NCBI GenBank assembly: GCA_031772625.1
Contig: CM062818.1
Span: 210,855,742 to 210,919,741 of the forward strand
DNA length: 64,000 bases
DNA from: Pinus tabuliformis
Lineage: Eukaryota > Streptophyta > Pinopsida > Pinales > Pinaceae
Direction: 5' to 3'
The notes below the pieces were generated by a model. The model had not been told where the DNA came from. It did not search any database and saw only the letters and a program-made list of their open reading frames with translations. Positions 54,131 to 64,000 of the stretch are shown here, piece after piece. Position 1 is the first letter of the stretch; every line of letters begins with the position of its first letter. A program made the position numbers and the translations under genes.

Positions 54131-55412
54131 TTAGGTTAGAGAAAGATTTCGGCGAAAATCACATGGAAAATCATTTGTCGACGCGTTTCGAATTTCGAAC
54201 CAACCAGTGTGGTTCATCGTCAGGACAAGTTGAAGAACAGATCTAGCGAAGCATGTTTATTAATTTAGTTATTTTAATTTATTTTTATTATTATTTTTAT
54301 TTTATTTATTTATTTATTTATACTTTCATTTTTATTTTTTCTTTCAGTTTTGTTTTATCCTCATTTGGTTATTCAATTTAATTTTATTCTTTTTATTTTT
54401 ATTTTTCGTATTATTTTGGTTATTATTTTAATTCCTTATTAATTTTTAGTTTTAATTAATTTATTATTATTATTACTATTATTAATATTATTATTACTTT
54501 TTATTAATTAATTTATTTTTATTTCTATTATTTATTTTCATTTAGGTATTTATTCTTTACCTTTGGTCCTTCAGTTAGGTTTTATTCCCCCTTTATTTAT
54601 TACTTGTTTACTTTATTTGTTTTTATTATTATTATTATTAATTTAGTTATTTTAATTTATTTTTATTATTATATTTATTTATTTATTTATTTATACTATT
54701 ATTTTTATTTTGTCTTTCAGTTTTGTTTTATCCTCATTTGGTTATTCAATTTAGTTTTATTTTTATTATTTTTTATTCACTTATTAATTTATTATTTTTT
54801 AGTTTGAATTAATTAATTTATTATTATTATTATTAATATTATTATTACTTTTTATTAATTATTTTATTTTTTATTTCTATTCTTATTATTTATTTTCATT
54901 TAGGTATTTATTCTTTACCTTTGGTTATTCAGTTAGGTTTCATTCCCCCTTTATTTATTATTTGATTTCATTATTCTTAGAGCTTTATTATTATTTTTCA
55001 TTACTAAGTTTTAATTTTTATTAATTAATTTATTTATTTATTTGTTTTATTTTTATTTTTACTATTGGTATGCATTTTATTCCATTGATCCATGCGCGTT
55101 TTAACTCTTATTGATCTCATTTGTTTTATTTTATTTGGTTGTGGATTTATTTTATGAGTTTTTTATATTTTCATTCTCCCTTAATTTAGTAGTCTGTTGC
55201 AACTAATTTTCTTACTGTATTTTGATCCTAGTCCCTTGGTCAATATTAGCGGCTGGTCAAACTAGCCGTTGGAGGCTCTACTCGGTCTGTATAACATGCT
55301 TCGCTAGATCTGTTCTTCAACTTGTCCTGACGATGAACCACACTGGTTGGTTCGAAACGCGTCGACAAATGATTTTCCATGTGATTTTCGCCTAAATCTT
55401 TCTTTAACCTAA
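54131..55412. mobile_element. 1.28 kb inverted-repeat element (MITE- or foldback-like)
   Basis: Terminal inverted repeats 54131-54256 (left) and 55294-55412 (right, 119 bp) are nearly identical: ttaggtta(g/a)agaaagattt...gaagcatgtt. The only sizeable difference is a 7-bp duplication (gaatttc) in the left copy near 54192. Both ends abut TA, compatible with a TA target duplication. The interior is T-rich TTTATT-type DNA without a transposase and holds two imperfect ~360-373-bp direct repeats (landmarks ttttgttttatcctcatttg at 54348 and 54721; tttaggtatttattctttac at 54541 and 54899). No coding; movement would need a transposase from elsewhere. Confidence 0.75.
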
Positions 55413-55732
55413 TAATAATTAATAATAACAATTAGGTTAAGGGGATATTTATTAGAAATATATTATATTAATTAATTATAATTTTTAATAATAATATAAT
55501 AAAAATAATTTTTACAATGTTAGATTTTTAATAATTTAAAAATAATTTTTACAATAAAGGTTAAATAATAAAAATATGTGATATATATTTTTACATTATA
55601 AATTTAGTAAAGTGATGTTGTAAAATGAAAATTAAAAAATATGTGTTAAAATTCACTTATATAATTGAATATATATATTTTTTATTAAAATTAAATTATA
55701 TAATTTAATATATTTATTCTTTTTATAAAAAT

Positions 55733-55779
<47 letters not shown>

Positions 55780-57870
55780 TTAAATTATATAATTTAATAT
55801 ATATTTTTTTATAAGTGATTGGAGACTTTCACAGTTATTCATATTGTGTTGAAGATTTCCGCAATTACACTGTGTAAAGATTTTGATCAGTCCAATATTT
55901 TGGATGGTTACTCCATCCATCATCACGGACCAAAAAGCTATGTGATGATGATCAAGGACAAAGCTCTTTTAAAACATTTACATAGTTTAATTCTTGAAAT
56001 CTCCAACACAACTTTTTTTTTAATAAAAGACACAATTTTTATTTTAATTTCTCCATTAAACAGCATAATTTTCAATTTTATTAGTCCCTACATCACCAAG
56101 GACTCTAGCACTCGCCTAGCAGTGAAAGTTCGTTGACTCTCAATTAATTTGTGGTTTTTAAGTAATTTTAACCAAAGTTTCGAAAAAATGTTGAATATTT
56201 CTATTTTTCTATAAATTCAAAAATAATTTTCTAATTTTTGGAAATCTTATTTCCAATTTTCCATTGACTGAATGAGTCTTGATGTAGCATAATTCCCCTA
56301 GTGGAGGACGATTTATTTTCGGTATTTATTAGTGTCTCACGAAATCATTTTAAAATAAATAAATAAAGGCTAATTGTGTGAGTGGTCAATTCGTCGATGA
56401 TTGATGATTGCTCTCACAATGACACAGTTATATATGTCACTGCTACTGTTCTGCCCAATGATACCAAAACTGACGGGGTTCGAAGTCCCTTAAGTAAGTG
56501 AGGGGGAGGGGGGTACTAAACAAATATGAAGAGAAAGCTTTTATATATTAATTTAATGTCAAACTACTACGATTTTACTATGCAGAAAAAAGTCATTGTA
56601 CGAAGTGTCAAAGTATAAGCAATAGCAATAGTAAATTCTAGTGGCAAAGCCTAACTTAATATTATTTTATCTCATTTCATGTCATGCAGAGGAAGCTCAT
56701 TTTCATTGTGCTTCCTCCACATTTCTGCAGTCCCCCTCTATGCATAATGTTGCGATGGTGGGAAAGGGTCTCAAACGCTAACAAGTCATAAGAGCTGAAA
56801 ACAATTTAGGTTTAGAAATGAATGTGAATATTGTGTAGACAATTTAGTCAATTGATTCATCACCATCCTTAGATTTTATTGAATTAATTGCATTCATGTT
56901 TCAATATAACTAAAATTGACGCATTTTTGAACTCATATTAGATGTAAAAGTAGTTGGACACTACCAAACAATGTAAACGTCAAAAGTTATACCAAGTGAG
57001 AAAGACAAAACAGGTTTCGGGTTGGAGATCCTCTTGTGTTTGTGTACAACTCAAGCAAATGATTCACCAGTTGACAATATTATTACGATTCACCAATTTG
57101 TTGAAATTGTGCTCTTTTTGCACTGAGAGGCGCATTCTACAGCCCAGTATGACCCTGATGTGTAAGTATGTCATGTCCTAAAAAAATAACAAAAATAATT
57201 TTCACTAATGTCGGCCAATCTTAAATTATATATACCTTTGTAATCTTATTGACGGACTAATATTAATTATTAAAATATAACTATGTATTTGAATAGATAT
57301 TAAATTATCTCATGTTTTTAATAGTTTCTTTATCATATACCTCAATTTGAATGGACCAAAAATTTACCTTTAACAAAAAAAATTAGGACATTAAAATTCC
57401 AAATTGAGTAAATTTTTAAACATTTTTACTCTTTACTAAATCCAATTTCATTTCTTAAATCAAAGGAAAAAGGTTAATTCAACACAAAGAATCTAAAATC
57501 TTGCTTCAAAATCTTTTAATATTTCTTTTAACTAAAAATTTGTAAAATGAATCTGTAAAAGGAAAAGTCATATCCTAGGGATATATTAAAATCTTTAAAG
57601 ACAAAATATTTCCACATTGAAGTTGTAATATTTGGAAATATTAATTTGATATAATTTTATTATAAACCTTGTTATCATGCCACGTAAAAAACATCATTAA
57701 ATCTAATATTGCTATTATAATATTAATATTATATTTAGTATTAATATTAATATATTATAGTATTAAATTTTATAACTTTGGATTAATGTAATATTAAATT
57801 TAATATAAATTTTCATTTGTTATATTATAATATATATTAATATATTATGATATATATTAACTCTAGATAT
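55413..57870. other. AT-rich intergenic DNA with (TA)n
   Basis: No supported gene. Contains a perfect (TA)n run at about 55738-55774 flanked by repeats of aaaattaaattatataattt (about 55687 and 55776), and ATT/TAA-rich stretches at 57700-57860. Small frames here, such as 55819-56136, have no distinguishing features. Confidence 0.5.
55738..55774. repeat. (TA)n microsatellite
   Basis: Uninterrupted alternating TA, about 18 units, inside AT-rich DNA. Confidence 0.9.
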
Positions 57871-57871
57871 A

Positions 57872-58120
57872 TATGGAGGGAAGAATAAAGACATAGAGTG
57901 ATAAAGGTGGAGGGATAGGGGAAGTGGTAAGGGAGAGGAGGAAATAAAATGAAGGAGACGGAAGAGAAGGAATGAAGAGAGAGAAAGAGAGGAGTGAGAG
58001 AGGGAGAGAAGGGTAAGAGAGGGGGGGAACACAAAGATGGAAGGGGGAGAGATAGTGACAAAGTTGGAGGGAAGATAGAGAGGGAGAGAGAGGGGGGGAG
58101 AGATAGTGACAAGGTTCGAG

Positions 58121-58157
<37 letters not shown>

Positions 58158-58730
58158 GGGGAGAGAGAGGGAGGTGGGAGAGAAAGGGAGAGAGGGGGAA
58201 GGATTAGAGAGACAACTTGAGAGAGAGGAGGAGAGAGGGAGGGACATAGAGATGGAGTTGGGGGGAGGGGAGAGGGAGAGAAAAAGAAAGACATAGAGAG
58301 AGAAAAGTGGAGGGAGAGAGAGGGGGTGACAAGGGAGAGATGGAGAGAGAGTGTGTATTTTTGGGGTGAGATAGAGAGACAAAGAAGGAGAGATGGAAGG
58401 AAGGGGGAGAAGGAGAGAGGAGAGAAGGAGGGAGATAGTGACAAAGTTGGAGGGTGAAAAAAGAGGGGGGGGAGATAGAGTGAGGTGGGAGAGAAAGGGA
58501 CAGAGAGGAAGGAAGAGAGAGGGGACATTACAGAGAGGAGAGAAGGAGGGAGAGAGAGGGAGTGAGGGGGGGAGAGAGAGGTAGGTAAGAAGGAAGACAT
58601 AGAGAGATGAAAGTGGAGAGAGAGAGGGGGGGGATAGAGGAGAGGAGGGAAGAGAAAGTGGGGGGAGAGAGGGAGAGGGAGAGTAGGAGGGAGGGAAAGA
58701 TAGATATATATGGAGAAAGAGTGTGTATGT
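57872..58730. repeat. Polypurine tract of ~850 bp, GA-rich
   Basis: The plus strand is almost only G and A, as gagaga, gggaga, ggggga. A longer word, gatagtgacaaagttggagg, recurs at about 58051 and 58435, with a variant at about 58102 (gatagtgacaaggttcgagg), and gacatagagag recurs several times, so it grew as an imperfect minisatellite. Long minus-strand frames of Ser-Leu-Pro across it are an artefact of the composition. Such mirror-like purine tracts can adopt triplex DNA. Confidence 0.9.
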
Positions 58731-59652
58731 TTTGGGGGTGTGTTGATGCCCCGAACATCGTTGTATCAACATTGGGGGATAACCACCCGGTCCGGACCTT
58801 AATACAGCTCCTTTTCCGTTTGGAATGGTGGCTCCGACTGGGGATAATGGGACCAGTTTCCCAGCGATGAATAAACGGGATGAATGAATGATTGATTGAC
58901 TAATCTAATGATAGGCGAATAACTTAATTTATCAGCGAAAAAAAAATAAATAAATAAATAAAAAATTACTACAAATCCCGAGAACTATTGTACTTTGAGG
59001 TGTAGCGCTTGATGATCTATGTTTATTAACAGGCATGTAGATGACTCCACCTAATAAACATGGACATTTACTCATTCAAGGATTACTTTGCTTAAATAGT
59101 TAAACAAGGTGATTAACGCAATATTGCTACACTCATCATTTATATCATCAATACATATATGATCAAAAGAAAAGCATTACCATAAACATCCAATAGTGGA
59201 GGGAATAAAGAAATGTTGTTAAAACACATACATATATTCGATAATAGCAAAGGCGATCAAATAACAATTCATATAAAAAGAATGGATTCAGACATAGATA
59301 ATAGTACCATATGCGTTGCGAGTCACTCTCCAATATCAATCGCTATTTGAAATTCTTCCTCTAACACTGAAATACTTTCAAACAAAGACAGTAGTGCACA
59401 TTTACATAAAAGCTTCTTTGCCAAAACCAGAATGATTGGTCCAGTTTTATAAAAGAATATGCCTGAAGTACAGTAGTGCAACTTCAGGTTTTAAGTCAAG
59501 TACAAAACTTTACGACCTTTTCTAAAAACATGAAAGGGTCTATAAATACTGAATTAAACTAACTATCTATGAAACTGAAATCCTACTTAATTGGTATCAA
59601 ATGATCTTGAATATCTCCTTCTCAGCAACCTGGCAGTCGGCGGCATGAATCA
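58731..59652. other. Unassigned stretch
   Basis: No supported gene. 58740-58870 is of normal GC content (ccccgaacatcgttgtatca) and could be an LTR or host fragment; the remainder is AT-rich and has no visible signal. Confidence 0.3.
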
Positions 59653-60795
59653 TCAAGTAGGTTGTTTGCCTTTAAACTTGAGCTGACTTATCGCAAGCAT
59701 TGGCTCCACTTCAAGCGGTCTGTTGAGGCGAGAGTTAAGATGGGCGGCATAGGTGGCATCCTGAATATCGAGGATAATATACCCGATTGCATCTGTAAGG
59801 CATTTGAGGGCGGCTCTTGGACTGTGTGGTTTTACCAAGAAGAACCAATAGGTGTCCCATGTTAAACTGTTAATTCCAGCAATTAATCTCCCCTTTTCCT
59901 CTAGATTTGGATAACATGACTGGTCCAATGTTTTCACCGCTGTCAATTTACCTGGAGTGCATTGGGAAATCATGTTTGACAAGTAGAGAGTATTATTAAC
60001 CAATTCAACCAAATTACTTGTGGTTGATTTGCATCTTGAAATTGCCCTCTCTGCTTTCATTAACTGGGACTGCCATTCTGTAAACAATATTTCTTTATGT
60101 GACTCTAAAATTCTTGGTAAATTTTCCGCTTGTCCCTTATCGGTATCTTGCCAGTCAAGAAATTCAGTTAATGTTTCTTCAGCTTGATCCAATTCTGTTC
60201 TAGCCTTTTCTGTTTGTCTACTTATTGATGCCGTCAATTCACATAGTGGTTCCGCCTGGGCGATTTGTTGACATAGAAGCTTGATTTGTGTTATTAATGC
60301 CTTATTTATCTGTAATGCTTCTAATTTGAATTCGGCTATCTGTGGAACGCCCTTTGTCTTCTCAAGCTGTGTTGATAGTTGAGCAATCTGCTCATCTTTT
60401 GACTTCAGCATTTGTTCATTTGCTGCCCTCAGTTGTGTCAAGGCTTCAGACAACTCTTTCTGCTTCTGGATTGCGCTGTGATCAATCCTCTGATTCTCTT
60501 CCCGCAATTGTTGAGCTAATTGATTATTTATTTGCTGTTGTGTTAACAATTGTTGTTCTGCCTGCTCCGCTTTCTGTTGTGCTTCTGTTAGTTGTGCTTG
60601 CAATAAAAAGATTTCCTGGTCTTTCGTTTTTAATAAAAGACTCACCTCTGATGCCTTGTCTATTGTTGCTGCCGAATAGGCTCCAGCATATTGTGATAGT
60701 TTTGTTAGGTCATCAGAGGGGTCAAATTCCTCCTTCCAAACCACATTGCCCATGACCGTTTGTTCTGGGAAAAGGGAAGGTTGATGTTTGGTCAA
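59653..60795 (-). CDS. Glutamine-rich coiled-coil protein, unrecognised family
   Basis: 380 codons without interruption. The 5' codon at 60795 is TTG; the first ATG is at 60753 (MGNVVWKEEFDPSDDLTKLS), and the frame is open back to about 60890 with no other ATG, so the start is ATG 60753 or lies in an upstream exon. Residues about 50-155 form a long coiled coil with heptads and Gln runs (QLTEAQQKAEQAEQQLLTQQ; KDEQIAQLSTQLEKTKG). The C-terminal ~200 residues look globular: ARTELDQAEETLTEFLDWQD, SLTWDTYWFFLVKPHSPRAA, LKCLTDAIGYIILDIQDATY. No zinc knuckle, protease or polymerase motif is present. It may be a Gag-like or accessory protein of an element, or a host gene. Confidence 0.55.
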   Translation of the reverse strand: MTKHQPSLFPEQTVMGNVVWKEEFDPSDDLTKLSQYAGAYSAATIDKASEVSLLLKTKDQEIFLLQAQLTEAQQKAEQAEQQLLTQQQINNQLAQQLREENQRIDHSAIQKQKELSEALTQLRAANEQMLKSKDEQIAQLSTQLEKTKGVPQIAEFKLEALQINKALITQIKLLCQQIAQAEPLCELTASISRQTEKARTELDQAEETLTEFLDWQDTDKGQAENLPRILESHKEILFTEWQSQLMKAERAISRCKSTTSNLVELVNNTLYLSNMISQCTPGKLTAVKTLDQSCYPNLEEKGRLIAGINSLTWDTYWFFLVKPHSPRAALKCLTDAIGYIILDIQDATYAAHLNSRLNRPLEVEPMLAISQLKFKGKQPT

Positions 60796-60892
60796 TTTAG
60801 TGTGATCTAAATTGCTATTTATAATGTCAACCCGGGGTTCGTAAACTGACGAAGTGAAGTGTATTGTATGTACTAGATAACCAATTCCTTAG

Positions 60893-61122
60893 TCTTTTGT
60901 CGTTTTTAGTTTTTTTTTTAAGTTTGTTTTTGAATTTATCTTTTCCTACTGTGAGATGATGAAAAGGTGATAAAGCAAGTGAAATGTGGATGATTATGGT
61001 GATCTCTAAGTGATTTTCAAAACTTAAAAGAAAGAAAGCTTTTTAAAATAAATGCAATGAAATCAATTCTTCAAAAGAAATAAAGACATCAAACAATGAA
61101 CTATGACATCGACCCAGTATCT
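60893..61122. other. Non-coding stretch between the coiled-coil ORF and the LTR-like region
   Basis: A/T-rich; no gene or clear signal seen. Confidence 0.3.
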
Positions 61123-62646
61123 TTGTTGCTGAATGAAAATGAAAGTGAAATCTACACTAAATGAAAAGTAAGAACAACTAATCCACACTATTTTAACTCT
61201 TCAACTCAATCTTCCTTGTGAAAAGATATCATGAAATGTTAAGCAATGTGAAATCTAAAAGAAGTTTAACTGCATAAAAGAAACTAATCACACTACTTTA
61301 ACTTTCTTGACCTTATGCCTTTCAGTTTAATGTACCCTGTGAGAAACAGTCATGAATAAGTCAAGCAATGTGAGATCTAAAGCAAACTAAATCAAGCTAT
61401 AGTGAGTGATATTCTGGTTCCTAATAAAGTTATTTGATTATAGAAAGGAACCGTTAGCAGATGAATAACATGATATCTAAGAGCAGAAAATAAATGTGCT
61501 ACTCAAGGAAATGACAGTACTTGAAAATCGAACTTCAGAAAACAAGAGTCAGCGACAAAGACAAGATGATCTCGTATGCCAATAGTTATGAAAAGAAAAG
61601 GTGAAAAATTGCCCCGGGCTGCCTAAGAACACCTGCAAAAACACTGATCAGTTGTAACCATAAAAGAGCAGCAACGAAAATGTAAATCAACAGAAATCAA
61701 AAGCTTTGTTATGTACAGCTAATATACATGATGAAATAAAACGCAGAATTTAAATGACCACTGTACAGCTAATATACATGAACATAAATAAAGCAATGCA
61801 AAAGTTAAAAGACAACTGTACAAGGTCTCAGTAAGCAGGGGCCCTCTGCCACTTCAACCAATTCAACGAACAGCTACACGCGGAAGTTTAAACCAGTCTT
61901 CTCATATATTAAACAACAACGTAAAAGTGCAGTGGGGAAATACAACAGTCTTCAAATTACATTAAAAACAATTAACTTGTACATTGTTCATGGACGCATT
62001 ATTTATAAGGAAAGAAAGCTAAAACAGATTAACTAAATCTACGCTATTAACCACGCTGCCAGAGACACGTGAATCCTCCTCAGCCCGGATCTAGGTAACT
62101 GTCATCATGTTTATTAAATCCGAGAGGTATGGCTGTTGGATTTGCGCTGCCAGGATGTCTTCGTGGCTAAGGATTGTGCCACGTAGCTTCACGTGCTCAA
62201 AAACAGAGCTACGCAGAGCCGTGCCACCGCTGGACACTTCCGTTGACTATCCTTTGCCCCTTGTTTGACCGCGGGCTTTTATGGCCATGCTGGATGATCT
62301 AGAGGGATACGATCCATGTCCTTGACTCCTGTAACTTGCCCATGTGGCTCATTTCCTGAGAGGACACCTGTAGCATGGTGTTTGACAAAACATCTGTGGA
62401 ATCCTGTGCTGGCTGCAGAAACCTGGGTCAGTTGCGGAAACCTGTATCGGCTGCGGAAACTGAGAAGCTTCCGCAGCTGTCTGAGCAAAATTCTAAACCA
62501 AACAACAGTCATCAGCGTAGTTAGAAAACCATGTCAAAAGCTCATTTTTAAACTAAAATACAATGATTTAATCAACTTGGTGGATAAAATGAGTGGAAAA
62601 GAAGGCTGAGAGGGTGTATGGGAAGGTGCAAGTTCGAGGCTCAACA
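61123..62646 (-). repeat. Possible LTR between the two large ORFs
   Basis: The right edge is supported by AGAGTGGGGGTA (a good polypurine tract on the minus strand, 62647-62658) followed by TGTTGAGCCTCGAACTTGCA. About 640 bp further on, the minus strand has TTCCTTATAAATAATGCGTC (about 61997-62016), a TATA box. A left edge at TGTTGCTG (61123) would give TGTTGA...CAACA ends and 1.5 kb. There is no second copy in the window, so this is an inference. Confidence 0.35.
62400..62485. repeat. Short GCGGAAAC repeats with inverted copy
   Basis: ggctgcagaaacctgggtca, gttgcggaaacctgtatc and ggctgcggaaactgagaagc follow one another, and the next bases (cttccgcagc) are an inverted copy of the core. Confidence 0.7.
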
Positions 62647-62703
62647 TACCCCCACTCTGAAGGTGTTGCATGTCCTCATGCAACCAAAACTTAGTTATTT
62701 TCC

Positions 62704-64000
62704 TCAATCCATATGCTCTGAGGCTTCTGCAAGAACATCTAGCCCTCTTCTCTTTCTCTTTGATGCTAAAATGGTCCTTGGTTTCCTGACTAAACATTTG
62801 AACTTAAGATTAATTAATGCCCTGCTCAACTTTTTACACTTCTTCTTCAGCTTCCTGTTCTTCTTCTGCCACAGTCCTAGGTGGAGCATAGTGTTATCAT
62901 GGACAATCTTGTCTACCTTGCTCTGCTCTTTGAGTGTTTCGTTTTCCTGTTTGATGTGCCTATTTAAGACTTCCAGTTCAAACACTTCCTGTTTTAAAGA
63001 CTGTACTTGTGCATCAAGTGGCAAGGTGGTGCTTGGTCCTGCAGCTGATTGTTCCAAGGACTCTAAGTAGTTATATGCTTCTTGCTGGGTGGAATCTACC
63101 TCAGGTGTTTTTCTCGGCCTGAACTCAAATTCTGGTGAAGGAGGACTGCTTTCTCTTTCCGGCTGAAAAGGGCTTTCCTCTCGTGGAGGACTTGGCTCAA
63201 TACTTGGCTGAGTTGGGGATTTATCTAAATCAATAAAATGAGACTGTTTTTCTTTGGTTTTATTCCCCTTCCCTTTTAGCCTAGTGCTCCTTCTTAGGTA
63301 GGAACTAGTACTTTTCTCTTGTGCAGCCTGTTTTCCTCTTTGCTTTTTCTGGGTTATGGCAGCAGCTTGAAGATCTATTAACCTCTCTGACAGAGGTTGA
63401 TAATCTTCTTCTACAGATTGTTCAGGTGATGGATAGGTTTCTTGAATGGTTATCTTGCCTTTGTCCTTCTTCTGTTTCTTGTTTTTAGTTCCCTCCTCTT
63501 CTTCTTTCTGAACAGTTTCCTGAATGTCTACTGTAGGAGAGTCTTGGGCTGTAACATTCTTTTCTTTTCTCCTACTTCTCTTTGGAATTTTTGGGGAACT
63601 GCTTGCAGAGGCTTCAGTCAGTTCTTGGAAGTGATTTCTTGTCAAAAACTTTTCCCAAGTATCCTTAGTGTTTTTCAACTGATCTTCAATAAGGATTTTT
63701 ATGAACCCGTGATGGTAAAGATGGGATTCAATACTACCTACGTGTTTTTGAACAACAGAGCTCATTTTCTTCAAGCTTGATAACAGAAAATAAGGCAAGT
63801 TAAGGGTACAACCCTCCATGAAATTCATCATTATCCTAGCATGATACATATACATGGTACCAAAACGACCCTCGCATGTGATAAATTTCTGGACAAGTAA
63901 TAACAGAGTGGACCATTCTTCTTTTATTGCATGCATGGGGATTCCTTTGGTAAATACAGAGGTATCCATACCTGGATTTTTGAGCATGATTTTCCATCCT
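62704..64000 (-). CDS. Lysine/Ser-rich protein with plant-retroelement-like N-terminal domain (5' end beyond window)
   Basis: At least 427 codons; the frame is open to the right edge (WKIM precedes the first Met), so the true start lies outside. Residues 1-125 look folded: PGMDTSVFTKGIPMHAIKEE, RFGTMYMYHARIMMNFMEGC, TLNLPYFLLSSLKKMSSVVQ and HGFIKILIEDQLKN, the style of the plant transposon/retroelement ORF domain PF20167, which I infer but cannot test. Then come basic, NLS-like clusters (KIPKRSRRKEKN; KNKKQKKDKGK; RRSTRLKGKGNK), a Pro/Ser/Glu-rich linker (EPSPPREESPFQPERESSPP), a coiled coil (VQSLKQEVFELEVLNRHIKQ) and a lysine-rich tail (KKNRKLKKKCKKLSRALINL). It ends about 45 bp before a polypurine tract and LTR-like edge, so it may be the last ORF of an element. 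Confidence 0.6.
   Translation of the reverse strand, partial: GWKIMLKNPGMDTSVFTKGIPMHAIKEEWSTLLLLVQKFITCEGRFGTMYMYHARIMMNFMEGCTLNLPYFLLSSLKKMSSVVQKHVGSIESHLYHHGFIKILIEDQLKNTKDTWEKFLTRNHFQELTEASASSSPKIPKRSRRKEKNVTAQDSPTVDIQETVQKEEEEGTKNKKQKKDKGKITIQETYPSPEQSVEEDYQPLSERLIDLQAAAITQKKQRGKQAAQEKSTSSYLRRSTRLKGKGNKTKEKQSHFIDLDKSPTQPSIEPSPPREESPFQPERESSPPSPEFEFRPRKTPEVDSTQQEAYNYLESLEQSAAGPSTTLPLDAQVQSLKQEVFELEVLNRHIKQENETLKEQSKVDKIVHDNTMLHLGLWQKKNRKLKKKCKKLSRALINLKFKCLVRKPRTILASKRKRRGLDVLAEASEHMD

Noticed and set aside
55819-56136. 105-codon frame in AT-rich DNA
   Set aside because: No domain, composition follows the AT-rich surroundings, and the start codon is not a proper ATG.
57837-58772. Minus-strand frame of 311 codons, Ser/Leu/Pro-rich
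   Set aside because: It is the translation of the purine/pyrimidine tract; several frames of both strands are open there for the same reason and no start context or domain exists.
60820-60840. gtcaacccggggttcg considered as a tRNA T-arm/B box
   Set aside because: The B-box-like word has no matching A box, acceptor stem or anticodon arm within tRNA distance on either strand.

Overview
The window looks like nuclear DNA of a seed plant with a large, retrotransposon-rich genome, possibly a gymnosperm; that last point is only an impression from the kinds of Ty1/copia, Ty3/gypsy and LINE remnants present. There is no bacterial gene organisation, no CRISPR array, and I recognised no tRNA or rRNA gene. 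Almost everything from 1 to about 50.3 kb is transposable element, much of it nested, and most retroelement reading frames are broken.

Layout. 1-1615: minus-strand 5' end of an LTR retrotransposon that leaves the window on the left. 1616-4270: minus-strand Ty1/copia remnant (RT start, integrase, protease, primer-binding site, 5' LTR) with its gag deleted. 4616-7537: minus-strand copy of a ~3.4 kb LTR, called family X here. 7538-8290: Ty3/gypsy debris. 9152-31157: a large nest. Its host is a minus-strand, copia-like element with a gag and no recognisable pol (internal region 18135-21224). Its left LTR is split by a 6.6 kb Ty1/copia element (11146-17754, duplicated target CATTA). Its right LTR is split by a 7.6 kb Ty3/gypsy element on the minus strand (21606-29223, duplicated target CCTCT).

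32.2-34.3 kb: plus-strand copia LTR and decayed gag, the same family as the remnant at 1.6-4.3 kb. 34330-48356: a family X element. Its 5' LTR piece carries a complete 345-bp TRIM (35384-35728, target GCTTA). Its internal region carries an unusual acidic ORF and no pol. Its 3' LTR is split by a 6.84 kb Ty3/gypsy derivative (38846-45687, target GTTCC) with 2.03 kb LTRs whose internal region runs gag, protease, RNase H with no RT. 48.4-49.9 kb: LINE reverse transcriptase remnant on the minus strand.

50.3-59.6 kb has fewer transposons. It holds a possible host-gene exon with a frameshifted tandem duplicate (51.9-52.4 kb), paired hairpins, a small repeat array carrying E2F-like TTTTGGCGC boxes (53.6 kb), a 1.28 kb element with ~119-bp terminal inverted repeats around T-rich DNA (54.1-55.4 kb), AT-rich DNA, and an ~850-bp purine tract (57.87-58.73 kb). 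59.6-64 kb holds the two longest undamaged frames, both minus strand: a 380-codon Q-rich coiled-coil protein and a >=427-codon lysine-rich protein running off the right edge. They are separated by a region that looks like an LTR.

Functionally the window records rounds of insertion rather than cooperating genes. Several elements (TRIM, gag-only element, RT-less Ty3 derivative, pol-less family X element) could only have moved with enzymes supplied by other elements.
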